A stretch of 47,636 bases of DNA from Streptomyces sparsogenes (GCF_001704635.1 NZ_MAXF01000010.1:1-47636); one strand, 5' to 3'; numbered from the stretch's first letter, positions 32,043-41,496 are shown. Translations and numbers: made by a program. The notes: generated by a model not told the origin, from the letters alone.

Positions 32043-32933
32043 TCAGCAGGTCGTCGGGGTGGCGTGTTCCGGGTCGAGGGCGTTGACCGCCTCGTGGAAG
32101 GCGACCTTGTCGGTCATGGCGATGGTGACGTGCTCCGACAGGTCGCCCGGGCACAGGTCCTGGACCACGACGTTCTTGACGTCGGGCCCGCTGAGGAACT
32201 GCGCGCGGTAGGGCGTGGCGACCTCGTCGTACTTGGTGGAGATGACGGTGTAGCGCACCCCGGGGACGGTGTCGCCGCCCTCGTTGAGCCGGGTGAGGAA
32301 GTCGGACCCGACCACCTGGTCCGTGAGGCCCGGCGTGTGCCTGGCCAGGATGTCGGCCGCGGCCGGGAAGTAGTCGAGCAGCGCGGTGAGCCCGGACAGG
32401 GTGGTCCCGTGGTTGGTGGGGGCGAACGCGACCAGCGCGTTCACCTTGGCCGCGCCGCCGAGGAACTTCAGGTAGTAACGGGGCATCATCCCGCCCTGGG
32501 AGTGGCCGACCACGTCCACCTTGGCGGCGCCGGTGGCGGCGCGCACCCGGTCCACGTAGGCGGACAGCTGCTTCGCCGACTCGCTGATCGGGCCGAGGCC
32601 ATGGAAGACCGGCACGCCGGGCAGCTGGCCGTAGTCGAGGGAGAAGACGCAGTACCCGCGGCGGACCAGATAGGGCGCGAACCCCAGCCAGTTGTCGACC
32701 GAGTTGCCCAGGGTGCCGTGGACGAGGACGACGGGGCGGGGGTGTTGGGCGGACTTGCACGCATAGTCGTTCCACCCGCCGCCCGACGCGCCCTGCGCGG
32801 CGGCGGTGTCGGGCGCGGCGGCGGTGTCGGCGGGCGCGGCGCTCGCGGCGGCGGGCGCCATGACCGCCGCGACCGCCAGGGCCAGGGCGGACAGGGACCT
32901 GCGGAGCGGGCGGATACGCCTCCAGTGCGGCAT
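32043..32933 (-). CDS. Secreted class-2 lipase/esterase
   Basis: This 296-residue exported alpha/beta hydrolase has a signal peptide (basic start MPHWRRIRPLRRSLSALALA, hydrophobic core, AAASAAPA cleavage region). The mature part has VVLVHGTLGNSVDNW (oxyanion loop), the nucleophile VVGHSQGGMM with Ser145, and cysteine pairs near the start and end. It matches Streptomyces lipases of the EstA/lipase class 2 group. GAGGAG lies 8 bases before the ATG at 32933. It should act on esters outside the cell. Confidence 0.88.
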   Translation of the reverse strand: MPHWRRIRPLRRSLSALALAVAAVMAPAAASAAPADTAAAPDTAAAQGASGGGWNDYACKSAQHPRPVVLVHGTLGNSVDNWLGFAPYLVRRGYCVFSLDYGQLPGVPVFHGLGPISESAKQLSAYVDRVRAATGAAKVDVVGHSQGGMMPRYYLKFLGGAAKVNALVAFAPTNHGTTLSGLTALLDYFPAAADILARHTPGLTDQVVGSDFLTRLNEGGDTVPGVRYTVISTKYDEVATPYRAQFLSGPDVKNVVVQDLCPGDLSEHVTIAMTDKVAFHEAVNALDPEHATPTTC

Positions 32934-33131
32934 CACATGGACTCCTCGCTGGTGGGGGATGCGCTTGGCCGTGCGCTCTGCGATCCGGATCACAGGGGTG
33001 TCGCGTCCGCCTTAAATTACGCGCGGGTAGCAAGCGCATCCAGCCGTCCGCCGGTGAAGAAACGCTCACCCGTCCCTCACCGCACGTCCAGGAACACCAC
33101 GCGGAGGCGTGGGTGTTGGGGAACGTCCGGG

Positions 33132-33205
33132 TCAGTCGGTCTCGTCGGCGCGGAGGGCCAGGTCGAGGAGGCCGGGGAAGCGGGCGTCGAACTCTTCGCG
33201 GCGCA
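33132..33205 (-). pseudogene. 3' remnant of a lost minus-strand gene
   Basis: The minus strand reads EEFDA, R and FPGLLDLALRADETD to a TGA at 33132, with G or C in nearly every third position, as in real genes. No start or upstream part exists, because the sequence turns into the plus-strand oxidoreductase at about 33205-33212. It looks like the last 23 codons of a gene removed by a deletion. Confidence 0.45.
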
Positions 33206-33212
33206 GCCGGCG

Positions 33213-34151
33213 GTGCTGCGGGTCGTGGAGACCGCGGCACCCGAGCCGGGCCCCGGCCAGGTGGCCATCGAGGCCGTGTGGGCGGGGGTGAACTTCGCCG
33301 ACGTGAAGGCGCGTGCCCAGGGGTACCGGGTGACGTCGCTGCCCTACCGTCCGGGCCTGGAGGTCTCCGGGCGCGTCCGGGCGGTCGGGGAGGGCGTCGG
33401 GGGTCTGCGGGCGGGGCAGGAGGTCGCCGCGCTCGTCGACGGCGGCGGCTACGCCGAGGTCGTGGTCACCGAGGCCGCGAGGGTCTTCCCGCTGCCCGAC
33501 GGGCTGGACCTGCGGACCGCCGCCACGCTGCCGACCGTGCTGCCGACCGCGCACGCCCTGATCCACGAGGTGGGGCGGCTGCGGGCCGGGGAGAGCGTGC
33601 TGGTGCACGGCGCGGCCGGAGGCATCGGCACGGCGGTCGGGCAGCTGGCCCGGGCGGCGGGCGCCGGCGCGGTGTACGGGGTGGCCTCCAGCGACGCCAA
33701 GGCCGAGTACGCACGGGGATACGGCTACGACGAGGTGTTCCGGCCCGACACCTTCGAGACGGACGTCCGCCGGGCGACCGGCGGCAGGGGCGTCGACCTG
33801 GTCCTGGACCCCGTGGGCGGCGACACGCTGCGCCGCGGCCTGGAGGCACTGGCCGTCTTCGGGCGCCTGGTCTCCTTCGGCAACGCCAGTGGCGCCGAGC
33901 CCTGGCGGGCCGGGCAGGAAGAGCTGTACGCGCAGGGCCGCTCCGTCGCGGGCCTCTCCCTGATCGCCCTCGCCCAGTCCGCACCCGACGCCCTGCGCGC
34001 GCTCACCGAACGCGCCCTGCGCACCGTCCGCGACGGAACGGTCGTCCTTCCCGTCACCGCCGAGTTCCCCCTGTCGGACGCGGCCGGCGCCCACCGGCTC
34101 ATCGGCGGACGCACCTCCACGGGCAAGCTGCTGCTGCGCGTCGCCGACTGA
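33213..34151 (+). CDS. Quinone oxidoreductase-like MDR protein, 5' end probably damaged
   Basis: This is a zinc-free medium-chain reductase (about 312 residues) with VWAGVNFADVKARAQGYRVT, PYRPGLEVSGRVRAVGEGV, the NADPH site VLVHGAAGGIGTAVGQLARA and LVLDPVGGDTLRRGLEALA, to GRTSTGKLLLRVAD. Relatives begin with about 14 more residues (MxxVxxxxYGGPEVLRVVE). Here the homologous part starts at VLRVVETAAPEPGPGQVAIE and the upstream bases resemble the tail of a gene on the other strand. The GTG at 33213 is the first usable start, but no ribosome site precedes it. The gene may be non-functional. Confidence 0.7.
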   Translation: MLRVVETAAPEPGPGQVAIEAVWAGVNFADVKARAQGYRVTSLPYRPGLEVSGRVRAVGEGVGGLRAGQEVAALVDGGGYAEVVVTEAARVFPLPDGLDLRTAATLPTVLPTAHALIHEVGRLRAGESVLVHGAAGGIGTAVGQLARAAGAGAVYGVASSDAKAEYARGYGYDEVFRPDTFETDVRRATGGRGVDLVLDPVGGDTLRRGLEALAVFGRLVSFGNASGAEPWRAGQEELYAQGRSVAGLSLIALAQSAPDALRALTERALRTVRDGTVVLPVTAEFPLSDAAGAHRLIGGRTSTGKLLLRVAD

Positions 34152-34197
34152 CCGCGGGCCCCCGCGTACGGCGGGCCGCCAGGCGATCCAGCGCCCC

Positions 34198-35325
34198 TCA
34201 CCAGGTGTCGAATCCCCCGGCCGGGCGCACCGCCCGGTCGCCGAAGCGGGCCCGGGCCCGGTCGACGGCGGCCTCGATCCGGCGGGCCTTGTCGTCGGCG
34301 GGGTCGAAGGTCAGCTGGTGGGAGGCCTGGTCGGCGGCGGTCAGCCCCTCGGCGCGCAGCGCGAGGGACCGCACCCGCGCCCGCTGCAGGCCGAGCGCGG
34401 CGTGCAGGGCGTAGGCGGTGGCGGTCAGGGTCGGGGTGTGGGCGGTCGGCTCGGGCAGGGTCCTGCTACGGGTGGTCGTGGAGCGGTCGGCGTAGCGGAC
34501 GGTGAGGGTGAGGACGCGGGTGACCTGTCCGCTGGTGCGCAGCCGGGAGCCGAGCCGGTCGGCGAGGGTGAGCAGCGCGCGGCACCTGCGCTCCGGGTTC
34601 AGCTCGTCGTGGCCGAAGCGGTGTTCGGCACCCATGGAGCGGGCCGGGGCGTTCGGGGTGACGGGGACCGGGTCGATGCCGCGGGCCCAGTCGTGCACCC
34701 GGCGCGCGGTGGCCGGGCCAAGGATCCGGCGCAGGGTGGGCAGCGGTACGGCGGCGATCCGGGCGGCGCTGTCGAGGCCGTACGAGTGCAGGGCGCGGGC
34801 GGTCGCCTGGCCGACGCCGGGCAGGGCGGTGGGGGGCTTGTCGGCGAGGAAGGCGGCGACCGCGTCCGGGTCGCCGGGGACGGTGCGGACCGCGGACCGG
34901 GCGTCCTGGGCGGCGGCCATGCGGGCGAGCAGCGGGTTGGCGGCGACGCCGACGGAGCAGTCGACGCCGTACCGGGCCAGCGCCCGGACCCGTACGATCT
35001 CCGCGAGGCCGGCCGCGTCCCGGTCGAAGTAGCGCAGCGCGCCGGCGACATCGGCGAGCGCGGCGTCGGGCGGGATCGCCTCGACGACCGGGGTCACCTC
35101 GGTGAGCAGGGCGAGCAGGCCCTCGTAGGTGTCCGCGTCGATGCCGGGGCCAGGGCCGGCGCCAGGAGCACGGCCGGGGGCGGTGCCGGTGCGGGGTGCG
35201 CCGGAGGGCGCCTCCGCCGCCCGCTCGACGGAGTGCCCGGCGGAGTACTCGACGGGGTGGAAGCGCACGTACAGCACATGCGGTTGCCCGCCGCTTCGGG
35301 CCGGAGGGGTCTGCCGGGGAGTCAT
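34198..35325 (-). CDS. imuB: ImuB-like Y-family polymerase homologue without catalytic carboxylates
   Basis: This 375-residue protein has the Y-family layout: a palm remnant (HVLYVRFHP and EAIPPDAALADVAGALRYF), the ANPLLARMAA helix, the helix-hairpin-helix LPGVGQATARALHSYG and a little-finger domain from about 215 on. Polymerase IV has Asp8, Asp103 and Glu104 as metal ligands. The aligned positions here are Arg21, Asp87 and Ala88, and the region between is a short Pro/Gly-rich stretch, so it should not polymerise. That fits ImuB, the adaptor of the ImuB-DnaE2 mutasome. Its ATG overlaps the dnaE2 stop. A clamp-binding motif was not identified. Confidence 0.8.
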   Translation of the reverse strand: MTPRQTPPARSGGQPHVLYVRFHPVEYSAGHSVERAAEAPSGAPRTGTAPGRAPGAGPGPGIDADTYEGLLALLTEVTPVVEAIPPDAALADVAGALRYFDRDAAGLAEIVRVRALARYGVDCSVGVAANPLLARMAAAQDARSAVRTVPGDPDAVAAFLADKPPTALPGVGQATARALHSYGLDSAARIAAVPLPTLRRILGPATARRVHDWARGIDPVPVTPNAPARSMGAEHRFGHDELNPERRCRALLTLADRLGSRLRTSGQVTRVLTLTVRYADRSTTTRSRTLPEPTAHTPTLTATAYALHAALGLQRARVRSLALRAEGLTAADQASHQLTFDPADDKARRIEAAVDRARARFGDRAVRPAGGFDTW

Positions 35326-38300
35326 CCCGCGCTCCCTGGGCTCGAATGCCACAGCTTGCGGCCGGTGGCGGCCTGTTCGCCCGCGGGTTGGAGGTCGGCC
35401 CACGGGTGCATGGCGTAACCGGTGGACAGGTGGATGCGGCGCCCGGAGTCGCTCCCGGCCCCGGTGTCCGCGCCGGCCGGGGCGCCGGGCCCGGCCTCCG
35501 CCGCCCGGCCCGCGCCCGCGCCCGCGAGTGCGGCGGCGACGGCCTCCAGGCCGCCCTCGCGCCGGAGTTCGACCAGGTCGGCGAGGTTCCAGACCGCCGA
35601 GCCGACGACGCTGAGGCTGCGCGGCCCGCGCCGCTGGACCACGCCCCGCACCAGCAGCAGCCAGGAGTGGAAGACGGTGTGCGCGCAGGCGGCGTGGCTG
35701 TCGTCGAAGAAGGCGCAGTCGACCAGCCCCGTGCCGTCGTCGAGCGTGGTGAAGATGACGCGCCGCCCGGAGCGGATCGGCGGCGTCTGGGTGGCGGCCT
35801 TGGCCCCGGCGACCAGCACGGTCTCGCCGTGCCGCGCGTCGCGCAGCCGCTTCGCCGGGACCGCGCCCAGCTCCTCCAGGAAGGCCCGGTGGTCGCCCAT
35901 GAGGTGCCGGGAGACGTCCATGCCGAGGATGCCGAGTTCGGCGCCGAGGCGTTCCTCCGCGTCCAGGTCGGGCAGGCCGGCGGGGGCGGGCGGGGCGGCC
36001 TCGGTCAGCGGGAGCTGGCCCTCGCCGGTGCCGTCGCGCCGGGCGCCCCGCTGCTGCCGGTGCAGTTCGGCGATCCGCAGCAGCAGGTCGCGGCGGCCGG
36101 CGCCGAAGGCGTCCAACGCGCCGACCTGGGCGAGCCGTTCGGCGACCGGCCGCCCGGGGTGGGCGCGCCGCCACAGGTCCTGGAGCGAGGAGTACGGCTG
36201 GCCGGCCACGATCCGCGCGGTCTCGGCCTCGCTGATGCCGTGGACCTCGCTCAGCGCGAGCCGGATCCCGAAGGCGGCGTCGCCACCGGCACCTGACCGG
36301 CCGCCACCCGATCCGCCATCACCCGATCCACCGTCACCAGACACCAGTTCGATTCGATAGGCGGCCCCCGACCGGTTCACGTCCAGCGGCAGGATCGGCA
36401 CCCCGCGCCGCCGCGCGTCCGCCAGCAGCAGCCGCTTCGGGTACATCCCGGGGTCGTGGGTGAGCACCCCGGCGTAGAAGGCCGCCGGGTGGTGGGCCTT
36501 GAGCCAGGCCGACTGGTAGGTCGGCACCGCGAAGGCCACGGCGTGGGCCTTGCAGAAGCCGTACGAGCCGAAGGCCTCGACGATCTCCCAGGTGCGCGCC
36601 AGTACCTCCGGTCGGTAGCCGCGGTTCGCCGCCTCCGCGTGGAACCAGGCCCGCACCCGCCCCTGCCGCTCGGGGTCGGAGAGCGCGCGCCGTGCCTCGT
36701 CGGCGAGGTCCCGCTCACAGCCGGTCATGATCGACAGGATCTTGATGATCTGCTCGTGGAAGACGACCACCCCATAGGTCTCGCGCAGCGCGTCCTCCAG
36801 GTCCGGATGCGGATAGCGGGGCGCCTTGCGGCCGTGCCGCGCGTCGATGAAGGGGCGCACCATGTCGGCCGCGACCGGGCCGGGCCGGAAGAGCGATATG
36901 TCGACCACGAGGTCATGGAAGGAGGTGGGCTGGAGCCGCCCGAGGAGGTCTCGCTGGCCGGGCGACTCGATCTGGAAGCAGCCGAGCGTCTCGGTGGAGC
37001 GGATCAGGTCGTAGGTCGCCGGGTCGTTCGGCCGCACGACCTCGGGGTCGTCCAGGTCCAGCGGTCGGCCCGTGACCCGCGCCACCTCGGCGGCCGCGTG
37101 CGCCATCGAGGACTGCATCCGTACCCCGAGGACATCCAGCTTGAGCAGCCCGAGGTCCTCGACGTCGTCCTTGTCGAACTGCGACATGGGGAAGCCCTCG
37201 CCGCTGGTGGGCACGACGGGCGTACGGGCCCGCAGCGCGGCGTCGGAGAGCAGCACCCCGCACGGGTGCATAGCGATGCCGCGGGGCAGCCCGTCCAGCG
37301 CCTCGACCAGCTCCCACAGCCTGCCGTGGCGCTCCCGCTCGGCGGCGACCTGGCGCAGCTCGGGCAGTTCGGCGAGCGCGGCGCGGGCGTCGCGGGCGCG
37401 GATGTGCGGGAAGGACTTGGCGAGCCGGTCCACCTCGGCCGGGTCCATGCCGAGGGCCGCGCCCACGTCCCGTACGGCGTGGCGCACCCGGTAGGTCTCC
37501 GGCATGGAGACGGTCGCGACCCGCTCCGACCCGAAGCGGTCGAAGATCGTGCGGTAGACCTCCAGGCGGCGCGCGGACTCCACGTCGATGTCGATGTCGG
37601 GCAGGGCGGCCCGCCGCACCGACAGGAAGCGCTCCATCAGCAGGCCGTTCGCGACGGGGTCGGCGTGCGCGATGCCGAGGAGGTGGTTGACGAAGGAGCC
37701 CGCCCCGGATCCTCGGGCGGCCACCCGGATGCCGAGCGCGCGGGTGTCGTCGACGACCTGGGCGACGGTGAGGAAGTACGAGGCGAAGCCGAGCCGCTCG
37801 ATGGTGCGCAGCTCGTCCTCCAGCCGCCCCCACCGCTCCCGGTCGCGGTCGTAGCCGCGCAGCACCATGGCGGCGGCGCAGCGCGAGCGCAGCACCCGCT
37901 CGGCGCTGCGGTGCCCGGCTCCGACCAGGTGCGGCTCGGGGAAGTGGATGCTGCCGAGGCCGATGTGGTCCTCGGGGTCGACGAGGCACGCGGCGGCGGT
38001 GCGCTCGGTCTCCTCCAGCAGCCGGCGAGCGTCCCGCCGCCCTCCCGCGGCCTCCGCGATCCGCTCGGCGATCCGCGCCATGTCCCGCGGGCCCTTGAGC
38101 CAGCGCTCGCCGCTGTCGAGCGTGGCGGGGTCGCGCGGGTCGATCGGCACCAGCCTGCGGGCGGCGTCCAGCACATCCGCGACCGGGCCCTGCCCCGGGT
38201 CGGCGTACCGCACGGCGTTGCTCAGGACGGCCCGTACGCCCTGGTCGGCGGCGAAGCCGACGGTCCGGGCGGCGAGCCGCAGCGAGCCGGGTCCGGTGCC

Positions 38301-38894
38301 GGTGCGGCCGTGCCACACGGCCGTAAGGCGCAGCGCGTCGCCGAACAGTTCGCGCCAGGGGGCGATCAGCCGCTCGGCCCGGTCGGGGCGCCCGGCGGCC
38401 AGGGCCCGGCCGACGTCGGAGTCCGGTCCGAGGAGGACGGTCAGCGGGGCGAGGGCGGTGGCGCCGCCGCCGCGTTCGAGGTCCTCCCAGTGCAGCAGGG
38501 GCCGGGGGGCGTCATGGGCCGACTCGGCGTGGGCGGCGGAGACCAGCCCGCACAGCGCGGCCCAGCCGGCCGCGCCGCCCCGCGCCAGGAAGACCGCGCG
38601 GGGCGTGGACTCGTCGATGAACGCCCCACCGCGCACCGGCGTGCGCCGCCGGGCCGTACGCCTGGGCTCCGGGGACCGCTCCCGTACGGCGAGGTCCACC
38701 CCGAACAGTGGCCGCACCCCCGCGGCCGCGCTCGCCCGGGCGAACCGGACCGCCCCGGCGAGGCTGTCGCGGTCGGTCAGCGCGAGCGCGTCCATGCCGC
38801 GCTCGGCGGCGCACTGGGCCAGCCGCTCCGGGTGGACGGCTCCGTAGCGCATCGAGAACCCGGAGGCGGTGTGCAGATGCGTGAAGCCTGGCAT
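35322..38894 (-). CDS. dnaE2: Error-prone DNA polymerase III alpha subunit DnaE2
   Basis: This 1190-residue C-family polymerase has an N-terminal PHP domain (FTHLHTASGFSMRYGAVHPE), the palm motif LPDIDIDVESARRLEVY (about residue 430), the downstream FPMSQFDKDDVEDLGLLKLD, helix-hairpin-helix and a C-terminal OB region (TLVDCAFFDD-like, near the end). The context with an ImuB-like gene and a LexA box identifies it as the damage-inducible DnaE2 rather than the replicative DnaE1. The ATG at 38894 has GGGAGG 5 bases upstream. Two Gly/Ser/Ala-rich linkers near the C-terminus are low-complexity. It acts in translesion synthesis and induced mutagenesis. Confidence 0.9.
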   Translation of the reverse strand: MPGFTHLHTASGFSMRYGAVHPERLAQCAAERGMDALALTDRDSLAGAVRFARASAAAGVRPLFGVDLAVRERSPEPRRTARRRTPVRGGAFIDESTPRAVFLARGGAAGWAALCGLVSAAHAESAHDAPRPLLHWEDLERGGGATALAPLTVLLGPDSDVGRALAAGRPDRAERLIAPWRELFGDALRLTAVWHGRTGTGPGSLRLAARTVGFAADQGVRAVLSNAVRYADPGQGPVADVLDAARRLVPIDPRDPATLDSGERWLKGPRDMARIAERIAEAAGGRRDARRLLEETERTAAACLVDPEDHIGLGSIHFPEPHLVGAGHRSAERVLRSRCAAAMVLRGYDRDRERWGRLEDELRTIERLGFASYFLTVAQVVDDTRALGIRVAARGSGAGSFVNHLLGIAHADPVANGLLMERFLSVRRAALPDIDIDVESARRLEVYRTIFDRFGSERVATVSMPETYRVRHAVRDVGAALGMDPAEVDRLAKSFPHIRARDARAALAELPELRQVAAERERHGRLWELVEALDGLPRGIAMHPCGVLLSDAALRARTPVVPTSGEGFPMSQFDKDDVEDLGLLKLDVLGVRMQSSMAHAAAEVARVTGRPLDLDDPEVVRPNDPATYDLIRSTETLGCFQIESPGQRDLLGRLQPTSFHDLVVDISLFRPGPVAADMVRPFIDARHGRKAPRYPHPDLEDALRETYGVVVFHEQIIKILSIMTGCERDLADEARRALSDPERQGRVRAWFHAEAANRGYRPEVLARTWEIVEAFGSYGFCKAHAVAFAVPTYQSAWLKAHHPAAFYAGVLTHDPGMYPKRLLLADARRRGVPILPLDVNRSGAAYRIELVSGDGGSGDGGSGGGRSGAGGDAAFGIRLALSEVHGISEAETARIVAGQPYSSLQDLWRRAHPGRPVAERLAQVGALDAFGAGRRDLLLRIAELHRQQRGARRDGTGEGQLPLTEAAPPAPAGLPDLDAEERLGAELGILGMDVSRHLMGDHRAFLEELGAVPAKRLRDARHGETVLVAGAKAATQTPPIRSGRRVIFTTLDDGTGLVDCAFFDDSHAACAHTVFHSWLLLVRGVVQRRGPRSLSVVGSAVWNLADLVELRREGGLEAVAAALAGAGAGRAAEAGPGAPAGADTGAGSDSGRRIHLSTGYAMHPWADLQPAGEQAATGRKLWHSSPGSAG

Positions 38895-38995
38895 CCACAC
38901 CTCCCGCTGCTCGTCACACCCCCTGACCGTCCCTGCTCGCCACGCGGCGGTGCCGCCTACCGACTACAGCCCCCGGCCTCACTGTAAACCAATCC

Positions 38996-39011
38996 TCGAA
39001 CAGTCGTGCGA
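38996..39011. promoter_or_regulatory. LexA (SOS) box upstream of dnaE2-imuB
   Basis: TCGAACAGTCGTGCGA matches the actinobacterial LexA box TCGAAC-N4-GTTCGA at 11 of 12 fixed positions. It lies about 100 bp upstream of the dnaE2 start in the only promoter-sized gap before the operon. Confidence 0.8.
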
Positions 39012-39081
39012 ACGGACCCGCCTGCCCCGGTGACCTGCGGGAATCGCACCTCCCCTTCTTTCACCATAAAGGACTAATGAC

Positions 39082-39933
39082 TTAATACCCCTCATAACGC
39101 CCGGCAGTCGCCGGGGTCTGGGATGCGGGGGCGCCGGTGCGGCGGCCGGCTCGGTAGCGGCCCGGGGTCGTTCCGATGATGTGGGTGAAAGCCGTGATGA
39201 AGCTGCTGGGGTTGGCCCATCCGCAGGCGTGTGCGGTGTGGATGGTGTCGTGGCCGTCGGCCAGGAGCACGAGCGCGTGGTGGATGCGCAGCTGCGTGCG
39301 CCACTCGTAGAAGGTCATGCCCAGCTCGTCGCGGAACAGCCGGCTGAGGGTGCGGGTGCTCGCCCCGATCGCCTTCCCGAGTTCGGCCAGCGTGGCGTTG
39401 TCCCCGGGCGTCCCGTACAGCTTCCGGGCGATGGCTCGCAGCCGGTCGTCCCGGGGCTCGGGGAGGTGCAGTGGCTGTTCGGGTGCTTCGCGGAGTTCGT
39501 CGACGAGGACGCGGAGGAGGCGAGCGCGCGCGGAGCGGCTGTAGCCGGGCGCCGCGTCGTCGTAGTTGCGGGGGCCGGTCAGGGCGAGCAGGACCTCGCG
39601 GGCGAGGCCGGAGGCCAGGAACACGGCGGGATGGTCCGGGACGAGCCGGGCGAGGGAGGGCGCGAGAAAGACGATCCGCATGTCGGTGTCGCCGTGGGCG
39701 CGGTGGTAGTGCGTGAACCCGGCGGGGGTCCAGGCGACCCGGTTGGCGGGGACGATCGAGGTGCCGCGCTCGGTGTGCACCGCCAGGACGCCGCCGGCCG
39801 CGTACACCAGGTGTCCCCGTGCGTGCGACTGCGTCGCGCTCGTTTCGCCGGACGGCCAGAGGTGACGCCCGCCGGACGGCCACACATGGGACGTCACACC
39901 GGCGTTCAGGCGACCTTGGCGGCGAACGGGCAT
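39082..39933 (-). CDS. AraC-family transcriptional regulator
   Basis: This 283-residue protein has an N-terminal cupin-like sensor (ARGHLVYAAGGVLAVHTERG, ANRVAWTPAGFTHYHRAHG) and a C-terminal double helix-turn-helix (LAELGKAIGASTRTLSRLFR, ACGWANPSSFITAFTHIIG, TTPGRYR). This is the layout of the small-molecule-sensing AraC group. It is divergent from the alpha/beta hydrolase at 40092, its most likely target. The ATG at 39933 gives the standard length. Confidence 0.88.
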   Translation of the reverse strand: MPVRRQGRLNAGVTSHVWPSGGRHLWPSGETSATQSHARGHLVYAAGGVLAVHTERGTSIVPANRVAWTPAGFTHYHRAHGDTDMRIVFLAPSLARLVPDHPAVFLASGLAREVLLALTGPRNYDDAAPGYSRSARARLLRVLVDELREAPEQPLHLPEPRDDRLRAIARKLYGTPGDNATLAELGKAIGASTRTLSRLFRDELGMTFYEWRTQLRIHHALVLLADGHDTIHTAHACGWANPSSFITAFTHIIGTTPGRYRAGRRTGAPASQTPATAGRYEGY

Positions 39934-40091
39934 CGGTTGGCATTCTATCGGTGGCAAGCCATGTCTTGATCTCGTGAGACTGCCTCCATGCGGAGAGGTC
40001 TTCGGTCGCGCGGAGCGCCGGGCGTCCGACCGCACCGCATGGCATCGAGGCAGCGGGCCTCGACGCCGCGGCTTCGGAGAGGGAGAGACGC

Positions 40092-40805
40092 ATGGCGACG
40101 TTCGTCCTTGTGCCCGGCGGCTGGAAGGGATCCTGGGCGTTCGAGGCGGTGGTTCCGCTGCTGGAGCGTGCCGGTCACACCGTTCACGCCCTGACCCTGA
40201 CCGGTCTGCGGCCGGACGACGACGAGGCGACGGTCGCGGCCGCCAATCTCGACACACACGCCGAGGACGTACTGCGGCTCCTCGATCGCCATCACATCAC
40301 CGACGCGACGCTGGTCGGCCACAGTTACGCCGGGATGGTGATCGCCGCCGCGGCCGACCGCGCGGACGGCCGGATCTCCCGGCTGGTGCATCTCGACGCC
40401 TACGTACCGCGCGACGGCGAGTCCTGCTGGTCCTCCACGAACGAGCACTTCCGGAAGGTGTTCGCCGCCGGCGCGGCGGCCACCGGCTACGCCGTCCGAC
40501 CGCCGGACGGCGGCGATCCCCGCCGCCGTCCCCATCCCCTGGCCTCGTTCCTCCAGACGATCCGGCTCACCGGCGCGCTCGCCCGGGTCCCCCGCCGGGA
40601 GTTCGTCTACTGCTCGGGGTGGGAGGACCGGACGCCGTTCACCGGACTCCGCGCCCGGCTCCGAGCCGATCCCGAGTGGCAGGTCCACGACCTGCCGACC
40701 GGCCACGACGCGATGCGCGAGGCCCCGGAGGCGGTCGCCGCGCTGTTGCTCGGCGACCGCGTCGCGGACGGTGCGCCCGGGCTCGCGGCCAGGGGTGCCG
40801 GATGA
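40092..40805 (+). CDS. Alpha/beta hydrolase (esterase)
   Basis: This 237-residue cytoplasmic hydrolase begins ATFVLVPGGWKGSWAFEAVV and has the nucleophile elbow LVGHSYAGMVIAAAA with Ser78, and a late LPTGHDAMREAPEAVA with the catalytic His. It resembles the EstC/salicylate-methylesterase-like group. GGAGAGGGAGAG precedes the ATG. The divergent AraC regulator should control it. The substrate is unknown. Confidence 0.85.
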   Translation: MATFVLVPGGWKGSWAFEAVVPLLERAGHTVHALTLTGLRPDDDEATVAAANLDTHAEDVLRLLDRHHITDATLVGHSYAGMVIAAAADRADGRISRLVHLDAYVPRDGESCWSSTNEHFRKVFAAGAAATGYAVRPPDGGDPRRRPHPLASFLQTIRLTGALARVPRREFVYCSGWEDRTPFTGLRARLRADPEWQVHDLPTGHDAMREAPEAVAALLLGDRVADGAPGLAARGAG

Positions 40806-41052
40806 TCTTGCCGCGGGTGTGACGGGGCGGGGGATTCCGGTCGAGCCGGTCCGGCCGAGGCGGCACCGGCGCCTTTCGGCCCGGGGCAGGTCGTCCTCGT
40901 GTGCTCCGCGGGAACGCGCTCTCCTCACGCAACAATGAGCCACCGAATGATTACATGTTGCGACCGGAAGTGATCGATCGAAGTGCGTTCTTGACCTGCA
41001 TCGCGTAAGACTCCGTCCGGTATCTGCAACCACGAGCAAGGGAGTGTTCGAC

Positions 41053-41496
41053 ATGCGGAAAACCGCAGGGGTGATCGCTCTGGGCGCCGCCCTCACCTTG
41101 AGCAGCGTGGTGGGAACGGGGGCCACCGGCGTGGCGAACGCCGAGCCCGCGCAGCCGAGGAGTCTGTACCCGGCCTCGGCGCTGGTGCTCACCTACGGGG
41201 AGGGCGAGGACTCGGGCTCCACCCCGGTGCGGCGCGCGGTGACGCTGAGCTGCAAGCCCACCCCGACCGGTACCCATCCGACGCCGGATCAGGCGTGCGC
41301 GGAACTGCGCTCCGTCGACGGCGCGTTCCGGGAGCTGACGGCCAGGACGGAGCCCGGCCGGGCCTGCACCCGGGAGTGGCGCCCGGTCACCGTCACCGCG
41401 CAGGGCGTCTGGGACGGCAGGCGGGTCTGGTACGAGCACACCTTCGCCAACCCGTGCTTCAAGAACGCCGTCGAGGGCCAGGTGTTCGACTTCTGA
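41053..41496 (+). CDS. Subtilisin-inhibitor-like protein (SSI family) with Arg at P1
   Basis: This 147-residue secreted inhibitor has a signal peptide (MRKTAGVIALGAALTLSSVV, cleavage near ANA-EP at residue 30) and the SSI fold: SLYPASALVLTYGEGE, RRAVTLSCKPTPTGTHPTP, AELR and VTVTAQGVWDGRRVWYEHTF. Cys67-Cys82 and Cys105-Cys135 are the two disulfides. In SSI the reactive bond follows CPM. Here the loop is C105-T-R107-E-W, so P1 is Arg and trypsin-like proteases are the expected targets. AAGGGAG lies 8 bases before the ATG at 41053. Two streptogrisin-type protease genes lie close by. Confidence 0.92.
   Translation: MRKTAGVIALGAALTLSSVVGTGATGVANAEPAQPRSLYPASALVLTYGEGEDSGSTPVRRAVTLSCKPTPTGTHPTPDQACAELRSVDGAFRELTARTEPGRACTREWRPVTVTAQGVWDGRRVWYEHTFANPCFKNAVEGQVFDF

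Noticed and set aside
35196..38987. Long plus-strand open frames across dnaE2 and imuB.
   Set aside because: Both lie antisense to well-supported genes and lack motifs and ribosome sites.
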